From Candidatus Methanomethylophilaceae archaeon (lineage in GTDB: Archaea; Thermoplasmatota; Thermoplasmata; Methanomassiliicoccales; Methanomethylophilaceae), in assembly GCA_007117455.1 (NCBI GenBank), contig SKGM01000069.1, positions 1 to 37,204 of the forward strand: a DNA stretch of 37,204 nt. Direction: 5' to 3'. This document shows positions 18,301 through 25,720 of the stretch, in pieces. Under the pieces are notes generated by a model that was given only the letters and a program-made list of their open reading frames with translations, did no database searches and was not told the origin of the DNA. Made by a program: the position numbers and the translations under genes. The stretch's first letter is position 1. Every line of letters begins with the position of its first letter.

Positions 18301-21300
18301 GGTGTCAACCTTTCCTCGGGGGCTGACTGCACGGTTGGTTCCATGGCCTCCAACAGTCTTGGTCCCACGCTCATCAGCGCCGCCTCGGTGCACATCTCCT
18401 CCTTCAACGACAACAACATATCCAGCCCGGCCATCGGGGTGGAGGTCCAAGGCGGGGACGTCACCATACTGGATATGAGCCAGAACCTGATCCAGGAATG
18501 TCACGACCTGGCATTCAAGGTCGTGGGCGACGATGTCTATCTGGAACGGTTCCAGGGCAATGAGCTCGCCGGCGGTTCCCCGACGGGACTGCTGTGGGTG
18601 GAGGCGGATGATGTCAGTCTCCGTATGGAGGAGAACCTGATGAGTGTAGCCTCGGTCGATGATGCCGTCCGGATCGTATCGGACACATCGCTCGATGCGC
18701 ATCTGGAGGACAACACCCTCCTGGGTGCCGTCAACCTCAGCGCCCCATCATGCCTGGTCACCTTGATACATAACGACATCGGCGGCCCGGTGCACATGAC
18801 CGGTTCCCAGGTGGGTCTACCGAAGGTGGAGGATAACATCATGGACAGCATGCACGTGGAAGCCTCCACGGAAATCGACAGTGACTTGTTCCGCGGCAAC
18901 ACGATGGGCGGACTGACCATGCTGTCCGACGGCGACATCGCCATCTCCGTTCTCAGTGACAACACCCTGACCGGACATATGATGTTGTCCGCGGGTGGGG
19001 ATCTGGCGATCGGGGAAATGGCAGAAAACAACCTGGCCTCCGTCCATCTGGACGCATCCCGTGACCTCAGTCTCGACCTGATGGAGTTCAACGGTCTGAA
19101 CACCAACGACCGCAGGGCCATGGAGATCGAAGCCGGCCGTGATGTGGATATGGGAACCGTTTATGCGAACGTGTTCAGCACCACCGCCGCATTGCCCTCC
19201 CTGACCATCTCCTCCGAAGGGCTGAGGATTGGTTCCATGGAGGACAACCACCTCATTACCAGCTACGACGTGGCCATGCACATCGACGTATCGGAAGACC
19301 TGGAGGTACAGAGCCTACGGTCCAACGTTCTGATCGGCTCCCTGTCCTTGGAGGTCGGGGATGATGCGGCGTTACCGGAAATCAGCGCCAACACGATGAC
19401 CCATCTGAACCTGCAGGCCGGGACAGCGAGCCTGAACCTCACCGACAACATCCTGACCGGGGATGTGGTGATATCCGTCCAGGGGTCCTTGGTAATGGAG
19501 GTCATGACCGGCAATCAGCTCATGGGCATGCTGTCGGAAGCCTCCACCATCGGATTCGGAGTGGTCAACGGGAACACCCTGACAGGGGACATGGAGCTGC
19601 AGGCGGGTTCAGGGATCACCATCGACGGTATCTCCGCGAACAGCATGGCAGACCTGACAGCGAACTCCAGCACCATCTCCGTCGGTGACGTATCAGGTAA
19701 TGTATTGGTTGGAAACATGACCCTCACCGGCGAAGCCGGGGTCACCACAGGCGATTTGGAGGGTAATGAGCTACGGTCCCTCCGGATCCTCGACGACGTC
19801 TCCATAGATGTCCGATCCATCGTAGACAACATCTTCCAGGATGTGGATGGCGCAGCCATCATGCTACAAGCGGAAACGGTGGTGCTGGGTGGGTTGCAGG
19901 ACAACCAACTGGTCTCAGGGTCGCCCACCCATCTGCTGCTGATCGAAGGGGATGTTGTGACGGTCGAGGATGTGAGCTCCAACTCGGTGACCGTCCCGAC
20001 CTCATCGGATGCCGTCCGCATGGTCTCCTCGGGAGGCCTCACAGTGGGCGCGGTCTCCTCAAACTCACTCCAAGGTGGTATGGTTCTCATCGGCGGCAAC
20101 GACCTGGTCTGCGGGGAACTGATTGCCAACACCTTGACCGAAATCCACATGGAGGCCGGAGGGGTCTCGACCGGTGATGTGCACTCCAACAACCTCGACG
20201 GTCGCTTGACCGTTATCTCTTCGGAGGGGATGAGTATACCGTCCATACGAAACAATGACCTCCGAGGCCTAGACCTGTCGGCGACCGTATCCTTGATGGT
20301 GTCCGAGATCGACTCGAACAGATTCCATGCGGTGACCGGTGACACAATCTCGATCCAGAGCTCCGAGGTCAGCATACCGCTAATCATCGGCAACCAGGTG
20401 GAGAGCGGCGTCCCGGACCGTTTCCTCCACATCCAATGCGGGTCCTTCGGTTCGAGTGATGTGTCCGGTAACACCATGGATGCGGCCAGCATCGAGGAGG
20501 CTGTACGGATCTCCGCCACCGTGTCGGTGGATATCGGTATCTTCTCAGGCAATACATTGAACGGGATACTGAACATAACAGCACCGTCCGTGGTCCTGGA
20601 TTCATGGGAGGGGAATGAGCTTCAGGGGATGGAGATCGACTCCACCTCGACGGTCATCGGGGATATGGCCGACAACACCCTGGGCCATGTGAGCATCGTG
20701 ACGACCGAGGGTTGTTCCATCGGAGCGGTGGAAGGGAACACCATGGACAGCCTCCAGATACATGCAGCGGACCTGACCATAGGCGTTCTGAGGGACAACG
20801 GCCTCGCCGGTCGTATCGAACTCATATCCTCCCATCTTGACATGGGGGAAGGCGTGCTGGGCAACGACTTTGGTGACGGGATCGAGATCATGTCCACCAG
20901 CGCCGAAGCCCTGCGTTTCCAGGGGAACCTGATAGGTTCCACTGGTCATGGGATCCACGTGGACATCTCTGACGGATCGTCCATCCATTCCCAGGACAAC
21001 CAATTGACCGCAGTCGGGGATGGACTCCGCCTCATCACCGATGGCATAATGACACTGGTGTCATCCAACGACAATATCACCGCCGGCCTGAAGGCCCTCA
21101 ATCTGGAGGCCCATGTGGCCGAAGTCACGATAACGAACCTCACCGTACCCTCATCCGCTGACGGCGTGAAGGTCCAAGCGACCGCCATCACCATCCATGT
21201 CCAGGAATCCCACCTGAACGCCGATGGTGCTGGTGTTCACCTCATCGGACCGTCGGTCCTGCGGCTTTCGGACAGCATCCTGGAGGCTGAGGACAGAGGG

Positions 21301-24063
21301 GTGAAGGCGGACCAGAACCTCGAGGTCGAGGTCACAGGGTCCGTGGTCAGGGGCAGTGCATCGGTGGGTATCGAGGCGACAGGAGGTAAGGTCTCGATTA
21401 CCGACTCGTCGTTCGACGGCAACGGCGTCGCAATAGTACTGGATTCCGCCACCGAGGTCATTTTCATAGACAACCTGGTCCAGGACTCGCAAGGCGACGG
21501 TTTGGTCATGATGGGCTGCCAGGACATCCTGGTCCGGGGGAACGACTTCCATGACAACGGCGGATTCGCCATAAACGCCACCGCCTGCAGCGATATGGTG
21601 GCGGTATGGAACGCCTTCTTCAGCAACAACGGCGCGACCCTGGTCCGCCAGGAGGCGAATCTACAGTGCCATGATGACAACGACAACGTCTGGAACATGT
21701 CCCGCTTCCCCGGGTCCGGTGGTATGGAGGGCAACTATTGGAGCGATTGGCAGTCCCCGGACGACAACGAAGACGGCATCGTCGACATCCCTTACGAGAT
21801 GTCCGGAGGTGCCATCGATCACCATCCGCTGAAGGGTTTGGTGGACGATTACCCGCCCCATGTGGCCATCGAATCCCCCGTTGACGGTGACATGTTCTCT
21901 TACGACACCATCGAGCTGAGGTGGGAGGCGATGGACAACCGCAGCGGCATGTCCCAGGAGGATGTCAGGGTGCTTATCGATGGCCAGGAGGTATACAGCC
22001 TCCCTCACGGCACCGGATCATTGGACATCGACCCCCTGACCCTCGCTGAGGGTTGGCGTAACATAACCGTCTCGGTCCGGGACAACGACGGCAATGAGGG
22101 GAACGCAACCGTGACCATCCTCATAGACCGCACTCCGCCGGAGATCGTGGTGTTGCATCCTGGGGAGGATGAGGTCCTCCAGACACCGTTCGACCTGGTC
22201 TGGGAGACCACGGATGACCACGACCTGTCCCCGCGCTCGGACATATCCATCAACGGCGGCGATTGGATCGAGGACGTCAGCAGCCCTTACCAGATCGACG
22301 GCCTCATCGACGGGCGGCATGATGTGAGCATCCGTGCCGTGGACCACCTGGGCAACGAGAATGTGACCATCATATCGTTCATCGTGGACAACACCCCGCC
22401 GGTGGTGGAGATCATCGAACCGTCCACTGGAACCTACACCAACAGCAGCGAGGTACTGATCAGTTGGACCATTGAGGATGAGAACCCGGATCTCGAGGAG
22501 ATCTCAGTGGACGGCGTGGAGTGGTTCCTCGTCGAGGGTTCGACCACCTTCATCCTCTCCGATGGCGTCTACACCATCCATGTGCGCGCCACCGACCTCG
22601 CCGGCAATGTGAACCAATCCAACATCACAGTCACCGTGGACACCAGGCCGCCGGACCTGTCCATAGACTACCCTGACGACGGCGACTACCTGGACAGCGG
22701 TGACGTCCTCCTCGAGTTCGATGCCACGGACATCAATCTGGATATGGTGGAGGTATCCAGTGACGGTGATGTCTGGGTGGCCCCGGACCACGACGGTTCC
22801 CACCTCTTCGGAGATCTAGCGGACGGGGAGCACACCCTATACCTCCGGGCCGTGGACCTTGCCGGTAATGTGAATGTGACATCCATCACCGTGGTGGTCG
22901 ACACCGAGGACCCGGAGTTATCGATCCACTCGCCGGATGACGGATATCATTCCAATTCCTCGTCGGTCCTGGTGGAATGGACCGCAATCGATGCATCGCC
23001 CATGGTGGAGGAGGTGTCTACGGATGGTTCCTCATGGGCGGTGGCCATGGAGGAAGGACGACACGTATTCGAACTGGCTGAGGACGAGCATCGTCTCTGG
23101 GTCCGGGTGACCGACGCCGCCGGTAACGTCAACGTGACCAGCATCAACGTCACCGTCGACCTCACTCCCCCGGAGGTGTCGATCACATCGCCGGAGGACG
23201 GTATTTACAATTCCACCGGTTCCGTGACGCTGGTCTGGGAGGTCATCGAACTGAATGACTGGACCGCCGAGGTGTCGGTGGATGGCGGGGACTGGATGCC
23301 ACTCGGCCAGACCTTTGGGCATGAGCTCACCGGACTCCCGGAGGGGGAGTTGTCCTTTATGGTGCGGGTGACCGACCTCGCCGGGAACCAGGGTCATGAC
23401 TCCATAACGGTGCATGTGGACCTCACCGACCCTATAATAAGCATCACCAGCCATGAGGACGGGGACTTGATCCCTGAGGACCAACTGACATTGGAGTGGG
23501 AGGTCATCGACGACTCACCGGTCACCATTAACGTCTCCTATGACGGCGACCTGTGGCTGGAGTCGGGTCCCGACGGATATACGTTCACCGATCTGGATGA
23601 GGGCGTCAACGTCCTTTTGGTCCGGGCCATCGATGCCGCTGGTAACGTTAATGTGACAACAATCAGCGTCACGGTAGACACCGAAGAACCGCAGCTGACG
23701 ATCACACACCCGGAACAGGGATACTCCAGCGATACGGACAGCATCACCGTGGAATGGGATGCCTTCGACGAATCACCGTTCACAGCAGAGATATCCTACG
23801 ACGGTGAAACCTGGGAGGATGCTGACGACCTGTTGTCCCACACCTTCCAACTTCAAGAGGGAGAGAACACGCTGTGGGTCAAGGTCACCGATGCAGCGGG
23901 ATGGACGAACATCAGCGATGTGACTGTCAATTACAACACCCCCAATCCCACTGTGGCTTCAGGTTCCGATACCTCTGACGACCAGGCATATGCCGTGGCG
24001 GCGGCGGGCGCGCTCGGTCTGGGTGGAGGGTACATACTCCTCCGGAGCCGTCGTCCTCTGTGA
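12328..24063 (+). CDS. Giant surface protein: Ig-like, about 2800-residue parallel beta-helix (NosD/PbH1), Ig-like, C-terminal membrane anchor
   Basis: This 3911-aa protein (roughly 410 kDa) begins with a signal peptide (AILAVVICILLLPFLAPVF), then four Ig-like domains (about 30-370). Residues about 375-3170 form a very long parallel beta-helix built of short coils that often contain GNDLR, GNDLS or DNDCR. It is closed by a NosD-type cap (EGNYWSDWQSPDDNEDGI). Eight Ig-like domains of about 85-88 residues follow, most ending in a DLAGN/DAAGN motif and a VDT-type strand. The protein ends in a hydrophobic helix (AYAVAAAGALGLGGGYILL) with a basic RSRRPL end. It should stand out from the cell surface as a fibre. 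Adhesion or carbohydrate binding are plausible roles; no catalytic motif was recognised. GAGGTGA at 12318-12324 supports the start and coupling to the peptidase gene. Confidence 0.88.
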   Translation: MPSSRAILAVVICILLLPFLAPVFEATPLPPHLRINAPQQGDFVSGDLVIDFTSSDFSDHRVELRVDGQLRNASISSPHTISGLEDGSRIVTLTAINSHGLQNQRSVHVNMDSTAPVIDIHSPLEGNVYERSLDLNWTLDEENPLRTEYRIDDGDWLLIEGNTTLQLQEDGPFTIQMRSLDEAGNIGTQEVNFTVDTGMPAVRFISPDRNSYHNTPDLTVNWTAFNYDALSFSLDGGGWQVADDDGVELLGLDNGRHTITLRAENSTTSSTASRTLPFYIDDVSPVVHIISPLTGMRHGSSTAMLIWDVVSDSPFTTDIAIDVEGQWVNHTEVEGTSLRLKGLPAGTANLNLTVNDAAGNSMWADVSFETGVKGLPMGALSISNEDSLRNIAATLDLPGNGSATNPWVLDNIGIDAQGADRAVSISHTSKHLVLNNLSLFNTRIIDGLPQGTAVLLRDVKNIEITGVIAQDNLYGVRSVSMADQVSIIGNDLRNSHRGAVTIEQAHGLTISGNDLRDAGRWAVNVGWDLTETRDVNVTDNDCRGHQRYGIALERVVDGEVSNNAVTTTAGHETVGIYLFNSVTRTTIADNDCRHNFQGILSRGGAFDNVIRDNDCRNNTHGIEIADRSEENLITGNDCRENPYGIFLYDAYRNNVSLNHCYQTDSSQGVGIRIEGGEENKIWNNNASNNLNGIEVIHSNDNNVSMNDCSQTNNSQGVGVYVRGGIGNDIWNNNASHNHIGIYLHFASSQNVIANDCSFAGKHAIFVNYSLWRHTIAHNDCRHATEDALRMDLNDIDSSAHIHSNNITANDLRHNGGSAINITGGANSSFFNNQIQGNDCRNSTYDLINIFAGNYSYSGFRDNILTDAPMRTINLSSSDLDFHFFRSIQIIGNLMSNSSTDGFRLHGNLSSISIIGNKADNASHDGINITDSRSGMRDVVIDGNDVSDPGGDGIFLRSNMTMEGGSVSSNLVQRVPGNPIQVLSTTLTDFNIDDNIADDHPGVPALVVTALSLQEVSISGNDLRDCGAGLILEDRDFLNVTISGNDLRGCPGTLIAITSTSEAYGLHVDGNDLRRVGGQGIRVDVNGLRNSTFNSNDLTLLVDEPLSIVTPYVRYVSVDMNICPGAADNGIDIQTSSVYDLSISGNDLSGSLGDALRLHTVSADILNISSNDLSGASRDGVSVTTDGDMNHTRLQDNDVRDIGRDAMTLTAGGDIHVCWVEDNLMESAEMTLTLRAERVLWLSVERNEMRDANVRPILLDTDHLDSIYIRDNDARNSLGPGVEMNGTFVQDIWVLYNDLSQSSDTPVRISSGNDLVGIMVEGNNVSGASDHAVVVTTSSDIRDLSITGNTALGNLMERMIVSCDGLTNATVSNNTAPGAAMGALHIDCRVIDGLRVEGNILHSSGTNGLRLDPDTLSDAIIKDNQLQDAVGDSIRISVGGAMQDLIIDGNDLSGSGGDGMVLQADGILRMTIHGNDVRNSVGDPVIITSDSLNDVNISSNLCPDARGTPVILTVLSIGNLSMVSNDLSGSGSHGVVVQSPTIWDVRVIDNDISDSAGDAVRIISDGTLERITIEGNHAPRSAGDGIMIQGPSLIDIVVRGNNLHQAGGDAVRLMSDGDVSDLTVEDNVCTMAVRDGIHLTIGSGSLSESLISKNDMTDVGRYPIHIDAGQLRDTTIIENHCQDATLPLLILTDEVLRLRIEGNDLSGSGGEALRLEATIDTLWVIGNDMSDSQDDSLHIIALGEMVDVTVLNNTISSSDGNGIRIDAGSLLRLDIGNNTVSASHHPIWLSADSSRSMTITENRLTDAVSQPLRLEIPILEEGSIDGNDLSRSVSGILISTQMIEGLTISYNNLTDCGGGIGVNADVSITTLLISDNILEGVPGMAISVHCDESITALDILGNRGGTDGIIITSAMLEHGNISGNDLNGDLNVDVTGSLVLEGVDSNVLSGGMVLNAAHAILLSVQDNIALDIEVGTSGSMRLDQLSGNQFPSGVNLSSGADCTVGSMASNSLGPTLISAASVHISSFNDNNISSPAIGVEVQGGDVTILDMSQNLIQECHDLAFKVVGDDVYLERFQGNELAGGSPTGLLWVEADDVSLRMEENLMSVASVDDAVRIVSDTSLDAHLEDNTLLGAVNLSAPSCLVTLIHNDIGGPVHMTGSQVGLPKVEDNIMDSMHVEASTEIDSDLFRGNTMGGLTMLSDGDIAISVLSDNTLTGHMMLSAGGDLAIGEMAENNLASVHLDASRDLSLDLMEFNGLNTNDRRAMEIEAGRDVDMGTVYANVFSTTAALPSLTISSEGLRIGSMEDNHLITSYDVAMHIDVSEDLEVQSLRSNVLIGSLSLEVGDDAALPEISANTMTHLNLQAGTASLNLTDNILTGDVVISVQGSLVMEVMTGNQLMGMLSEASTIGFGVVNGNTLTGDMELQAGSGITIDGISANSMADLTANSSTISVGDVSGNVLVGNMTLTGEAGVTTGDLEGNELRSLRILDDVSIDVRSIVDNIFQDVDGAAIMLQAETVVLGGLQDNQLVSGSPTHLLLIEGDVVTVEDVSSNSVTVPTSSDAVRMVSSGGLTVGAVSSNSLQGGMVLIGGNDLVCGELIANTLTEIHMEAGGVSTGDVHSNNLDGRLTVISSEGMSIPSIRNNDLRGLDLSATVSLMVSEIDSNRFHAVTGDTISIQSSEVSIPLIIGNQVESGVPDRFLHIQCGSFGSSDVSGNTMDAASIEEAVRISATVSVDIGIFSGNTLNGILNITAPSVVLDSWEGNELQGMEIDSTSTVIGDMADNTLGHVSIVTTEGCSIGAVEGNTMDSLQIHAADLTIGVLRDNGLAGRIELISSHLDMGEGVLGNDFGDGIEIMSTSAEALRFQGNLIGSTGHGIHVDISDGSSIHSQDNQLTAVGDGLRLITDGIMTLVSSNDNITAGLKALNLEAHVAEVTITNLTVPSSADGVKVQATAITIHVQESHLNADGAGVHLIGPSVLRLSDSILEAEDRGVKADQNLEVEVTGSVVRGSASVGIEATGGKVSITDSSFDGNGVAIVLDSATEVIFIDNLVQDSQGDGLVMMGCQDILVRGNDFHDNGGFAINATACSDMVAVWNAFFSNNGATLVRQEANLQCHDDNDNVWNMSRFPGSGGMEGNYWSDWQSPDDNEDGIVDIPYEMSGGAIDHHPLKGLVDDYPPHVAIESPVDGDMFSYDTIELRWEAMDNRSGMSQEDVRVLIDGQEVYSLPHGTGSLDIDPLTLAEGWRNITVSVRDNDGNEGNATVTILIDRTPPEIVVLHPGEDEVLQTPFDLVWETTDDHDLSPRSDISINGGDWIEDVSSPYQIDGLIDGRHDVSIRAVDHLGNENVTIISFIVDNTPPVVEIIEPSTGTYTNSSEVLISWTIEDENPDLEEISVDGVEWFLVEGSTTFILSDGVYTIHVRATDLAGNVNQSNITVTVDTRPPDLSIDYPDDGDYLDSGDVLLEFDATDINLDMVEVSSDGDVWVAPDHDGSHLFGDLADGEHTLYLRAVDLAGNVNVTSITVVVDTEDPELSIHSPDDGYHSNSSSVLVEWTAIDASPMVEEVSTDGSSWAVAMEEGRHVFELAEDEHRLWVRVTDAAGNVNVTSINVTVDLTPPEVSITSPEDGIYNSTGSVTLVWEVIELNDWTAEVSVDGGDWMPLGQTFGHELTGLPEGELSFMVRVTDLAGNQGHDSITVHVDLTDPIISITSHEDGDLIPEDQLTLEWEVIDDSPVTINVSYDGDLWLESGPDGYTFTDLDEGVNVLLVRAIDAAGNVNVTTISVTVDTEEPQLTITHPEQGYSSDTDSITVEWDAFDESPFTAEISYDGETWEDADDLLSHTFQLQEGENTLWVKVTDAAGWTNISDVTVNYNTPNPTVASGSDTSDDQAYAVAAAGALGLGGGYILLRSRRPL
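13780..17830 (+). repeat. Beta-helix coil repeats with GND(L/C)(R/S) motif
   Basis: Within the giant surface gene the coding sequence for GNDLR, GNDLS and NDCR recurs dozens of times, commonly 66-75 nt apart (22-25 codons), often as the near-identical string GGCAACGACCTC. Each unit corresponds to one turn of the beta-helix. The asparagine would stack into a ladder along the helix turn. Confidence 0.75.
21850..23940 (+). repeat. Eight tandem Ig-like domain repeats
   Basis: Eight units of about 255-290 nt encode domains that start with PP or DP, then a strand ending in SP-DG, a central W, and finish with DLAGN or DAAGN plus VTVDT. They are diverged at DNA level, so this is an old tandem expansion. 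They form the stalk between the beta-helix and the membrane anchor. Confidence 0.8.
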
Positions 24064-24098
24064 TGTCCGACATCAGGCTGCCTTTAATCCACAATTAG

Positions 24099-24126
24099 TC
24101 TGACAAATGTCAGATGTTTTTTATAT
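24099..24126 (+). promoter_or_regulatory. Inverted repeat, T-run and TATA box between giant gene and recombinase 1
   Basis: TCTGACA-AA-TGTCAGA (24099-24114) is a perfect inverted repeat, followed by six T (24117-24122) that merge into TTTATAT (24120-24126). The hairpin plus T-run could end the upstream operon. The same bases supply the TATA box of the recombinase gene, whose ATG at 24151 lies about 25 nt on, so its mRNA would be leaderless. The dyad could also be an operator or recombinase site. Confidence 0.5.
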
Positions 24127-24150
24127 CCTCGCGTTGCTAGTTGTGTCGGG

Positions 24151-24954
24151 ATGCCGATGAGGGCCGCACTCTATCTCCGGGTGTCCACCGAGGACCAGGC
24201 CCGGGAGGGATTCTCGCTGGACGCCCAGCGCAAGCGCCTTTCCGCCTACTGCAAGGCCAGAGGATGGGAGGTCGCCGGGGTCTACGTGGACGAGGGTCAT
24301 TCCGGCCGCAGCACCAGAAGGCCGCAGTACCAACGGATGCTGGAGGAGCGTGGGGACTGGGACCTCATACTGGTGTTGAAGATGGACCGCATACACCGCA
24401 ACTCCATGAACTTCACCCTCATGATGAACTCCCTGAGGGCATGGGGCAAGGAGTTCAACTCCATGCAGGAGAGCTTCGACACCACCACCGCCATGGGGCG
24501 TTTCGTGATGGATATCATGCAGCGCATCGCCCAACTGGAGAGTGAGCAGATCGGTGAGCGGGTGAGAGTGGGCATGGACCGGAAGGCCAGACATGGAAAG
24601 GGCATGTTGGGTTGCGGCCATCCTTATGGTTACGACGTCACCCCCGAAGGCCTGGTGGTGAACGAGGAGGAGGCCGATGTGGTGCGTTCCATTTACCGCC
24701 TGCGTTCCGAGGGGAGGTCGCTGCAGGCCATCGCCGATCATCTGAACTCCTTGGGGATAAGGGCGAAGAAGGGAGGACCGTGGAGGAGACAGACTGTTTC
24801 CCGCATCCTTAAGAACCCGCTGTACTGCGGTTGTCTACGTTGGGCTGATGTGCTCAGGGTGGATCATCTTCCCCCGATAATAAACAGGGATGATTTCTCA
24901 CGTCTCCAAGGTATCTCAGGCATTTCGATCCCGGAGGCGGATGTGGATGCTTGA
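24151..24954 (+). CDS. Compact serine recombinase (resolvase/invertase superfamily)
   Basis: This 267-aa protein has an N-terminal serine-recombinase catalytic domain: YLRVSTEDQA with the nucleophile Ser12 and Arg10, SGRSTRRP with conserved arginines, LVLKMDRIHRN with Asp79/Arg80/Arg83, then the long helix AQLESEQIGERV. A 'recombinase' DNA-binding domain follows (RRQTVSRILKNPLYCG). It stops soon after, without the zinc-ribbon and coiled-coil region of full large serine integrases (usually 450-600 aa). It cuts and rejoins DNA through a Ser-DNA link. There is no ribosome-binding sequence; TATA spacing suggests a leaderless start at 24151, though the ATG at 24157 aligns with the paralogue at 30326. 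It follows the giant surface gene directly. Confidence 0.9.
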   Translation: MPMRAALYLRVSTEDQAREGFSLDAQRKRLSAYCKARGWEVAGVYVDEGHSGRSTRRPQYQRMLEERGDWDLILVLKMDRIHRNSMNFTLMMNSLRAWGKEFNSMQESFDTTTAMGRFVMDIMQRIAQLESEQIGERVRVGMDRKARHGKGMLGCGHPYGYDVTPEGLVVNEEEADVVRSIYRLRSEGRSLQAIADHLNSLGIRAKKGGPWRRQTVSRILKNPLYCGCLRWADVLRVDHLPPIINRDDFSRLQGISGISIPEADVDA

Positions 24955-25678
24955 TAGGTAATCTTGGATGGAATCGTACAGTTGAAACTACTGTTGGAAG
25001 GCCATTTATCATGAATGGCTTCCGTGCAGAACAATTCCTTATCTATGATCCAAGCTGAGATACTTTGGGTACATAATCTCAGAGGACTCTAAATTTAACA
25101 TGTTACAGACATGAATTCTGATATGGACATGATAACAATCTGAAAGGTATGACATCCATGCACAACGGATCGGATTCCGCTAATAGGAATAAGGATAATC
25201 ATCAATGACTCCTCTCATGGATTACCAAAGCATGAGGTGCCTTGAATCTAAGAAACTCAATGTCAAAAAAACTTTGAATACCATCTATGTCCGAATCCAT
25301 GATTTCCGTAGGAATCTTTCAAGTATCGATTAGACAAGGGGAGTGTTTCAACGTAATACCCTTCATCGAATCCGTTCGACGACATCGATGAATACCGTCT
25401 TGATCGGTTGAAGCCCAGTTTCGGGAGATCGCTACGTTGACAATGGATGATTATTGAATTGTAGATTGAGATTGGACTCCGGGTCTACTTGATGATCTAG
25501 AACGCTCGTCTCCGATCCGACCCTTTTCCAAAACCCATACATAATATCCACACTGAGGCTCCGTATGTTAAGGTTTAGATAGCATTCGATTTTTAGTAGA
25601 AATTCCCATCTTTTCAATTCGGGGGAGCTTGATAATTCATCAGGGTTCAGAACTAAATCTAAGGTCCACTTTCATTCA
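24955..25678. other. AT-rich gene-free spacer
   Basis: About 720 nt of AT-rich DNA with no convincing gene in either direction. It begins with a stem-loop (24996-25023, described separately). The rest shows no recognisable domain remnant, RNA gene or insertion-sequence end. Base composition differs clearly from the genes on both sides, consistent with decayed or horizontally acquired DNA, or a recombination region for the flanking recombinase. Confidence 0.5.
24996..25023. repeat. Near-perfect stem-loop after recombinase 1
   Basis: GGAAG-G-CCATT pairs with AATGG-CTTCC (10 bp with one bulged G) around the loop TATCATG. It lies 41 nt after the stop of the first recombinase. It may be a terminator structure or a recombination site; no T-run follows, which weakens the terminator reading. 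Confidence 0.45.
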
Positions 25679-25679
25679 T

Positions 25680-25719
25680 TGATAATATCATTATATACCC
25701 CAATAACGAATGATATCAT
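25680..25719 (+). promoter_or_regulatory. Promoter with two dyads, leaderless start for PKD surface protein
   Basis: TTATATAC (25691-25698) is a good TATA box about 26 nt before the ATG at 25721, implying a leaderless transcript. It is flanked by two palindromes: TGATA-A-TATCA (25680-25690) at the TFB-contact position, and ATGATATCAT (25710-25719) right at the expected start site. The paired TGATA/TATCA sites look like operators for one regulator. Confidence 0.5.
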
Positions 25720-25720
25720 C

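Noticed and set aside
19515-20576. Minus-strand open frame of 353 codons within the giant gene
   Set aside because: Low-complexity Ser/Pro-rich product, no motif, no promoter or ribosome-binding sequence; explained by the repetitive sense gene.
25432-25617. 61-codon minus-strand frame in the AT-rich spacer
   Set aside because: No ribosome-binding sequence, no promoter and no similarity to a known protein; such short frames are expected by chance.
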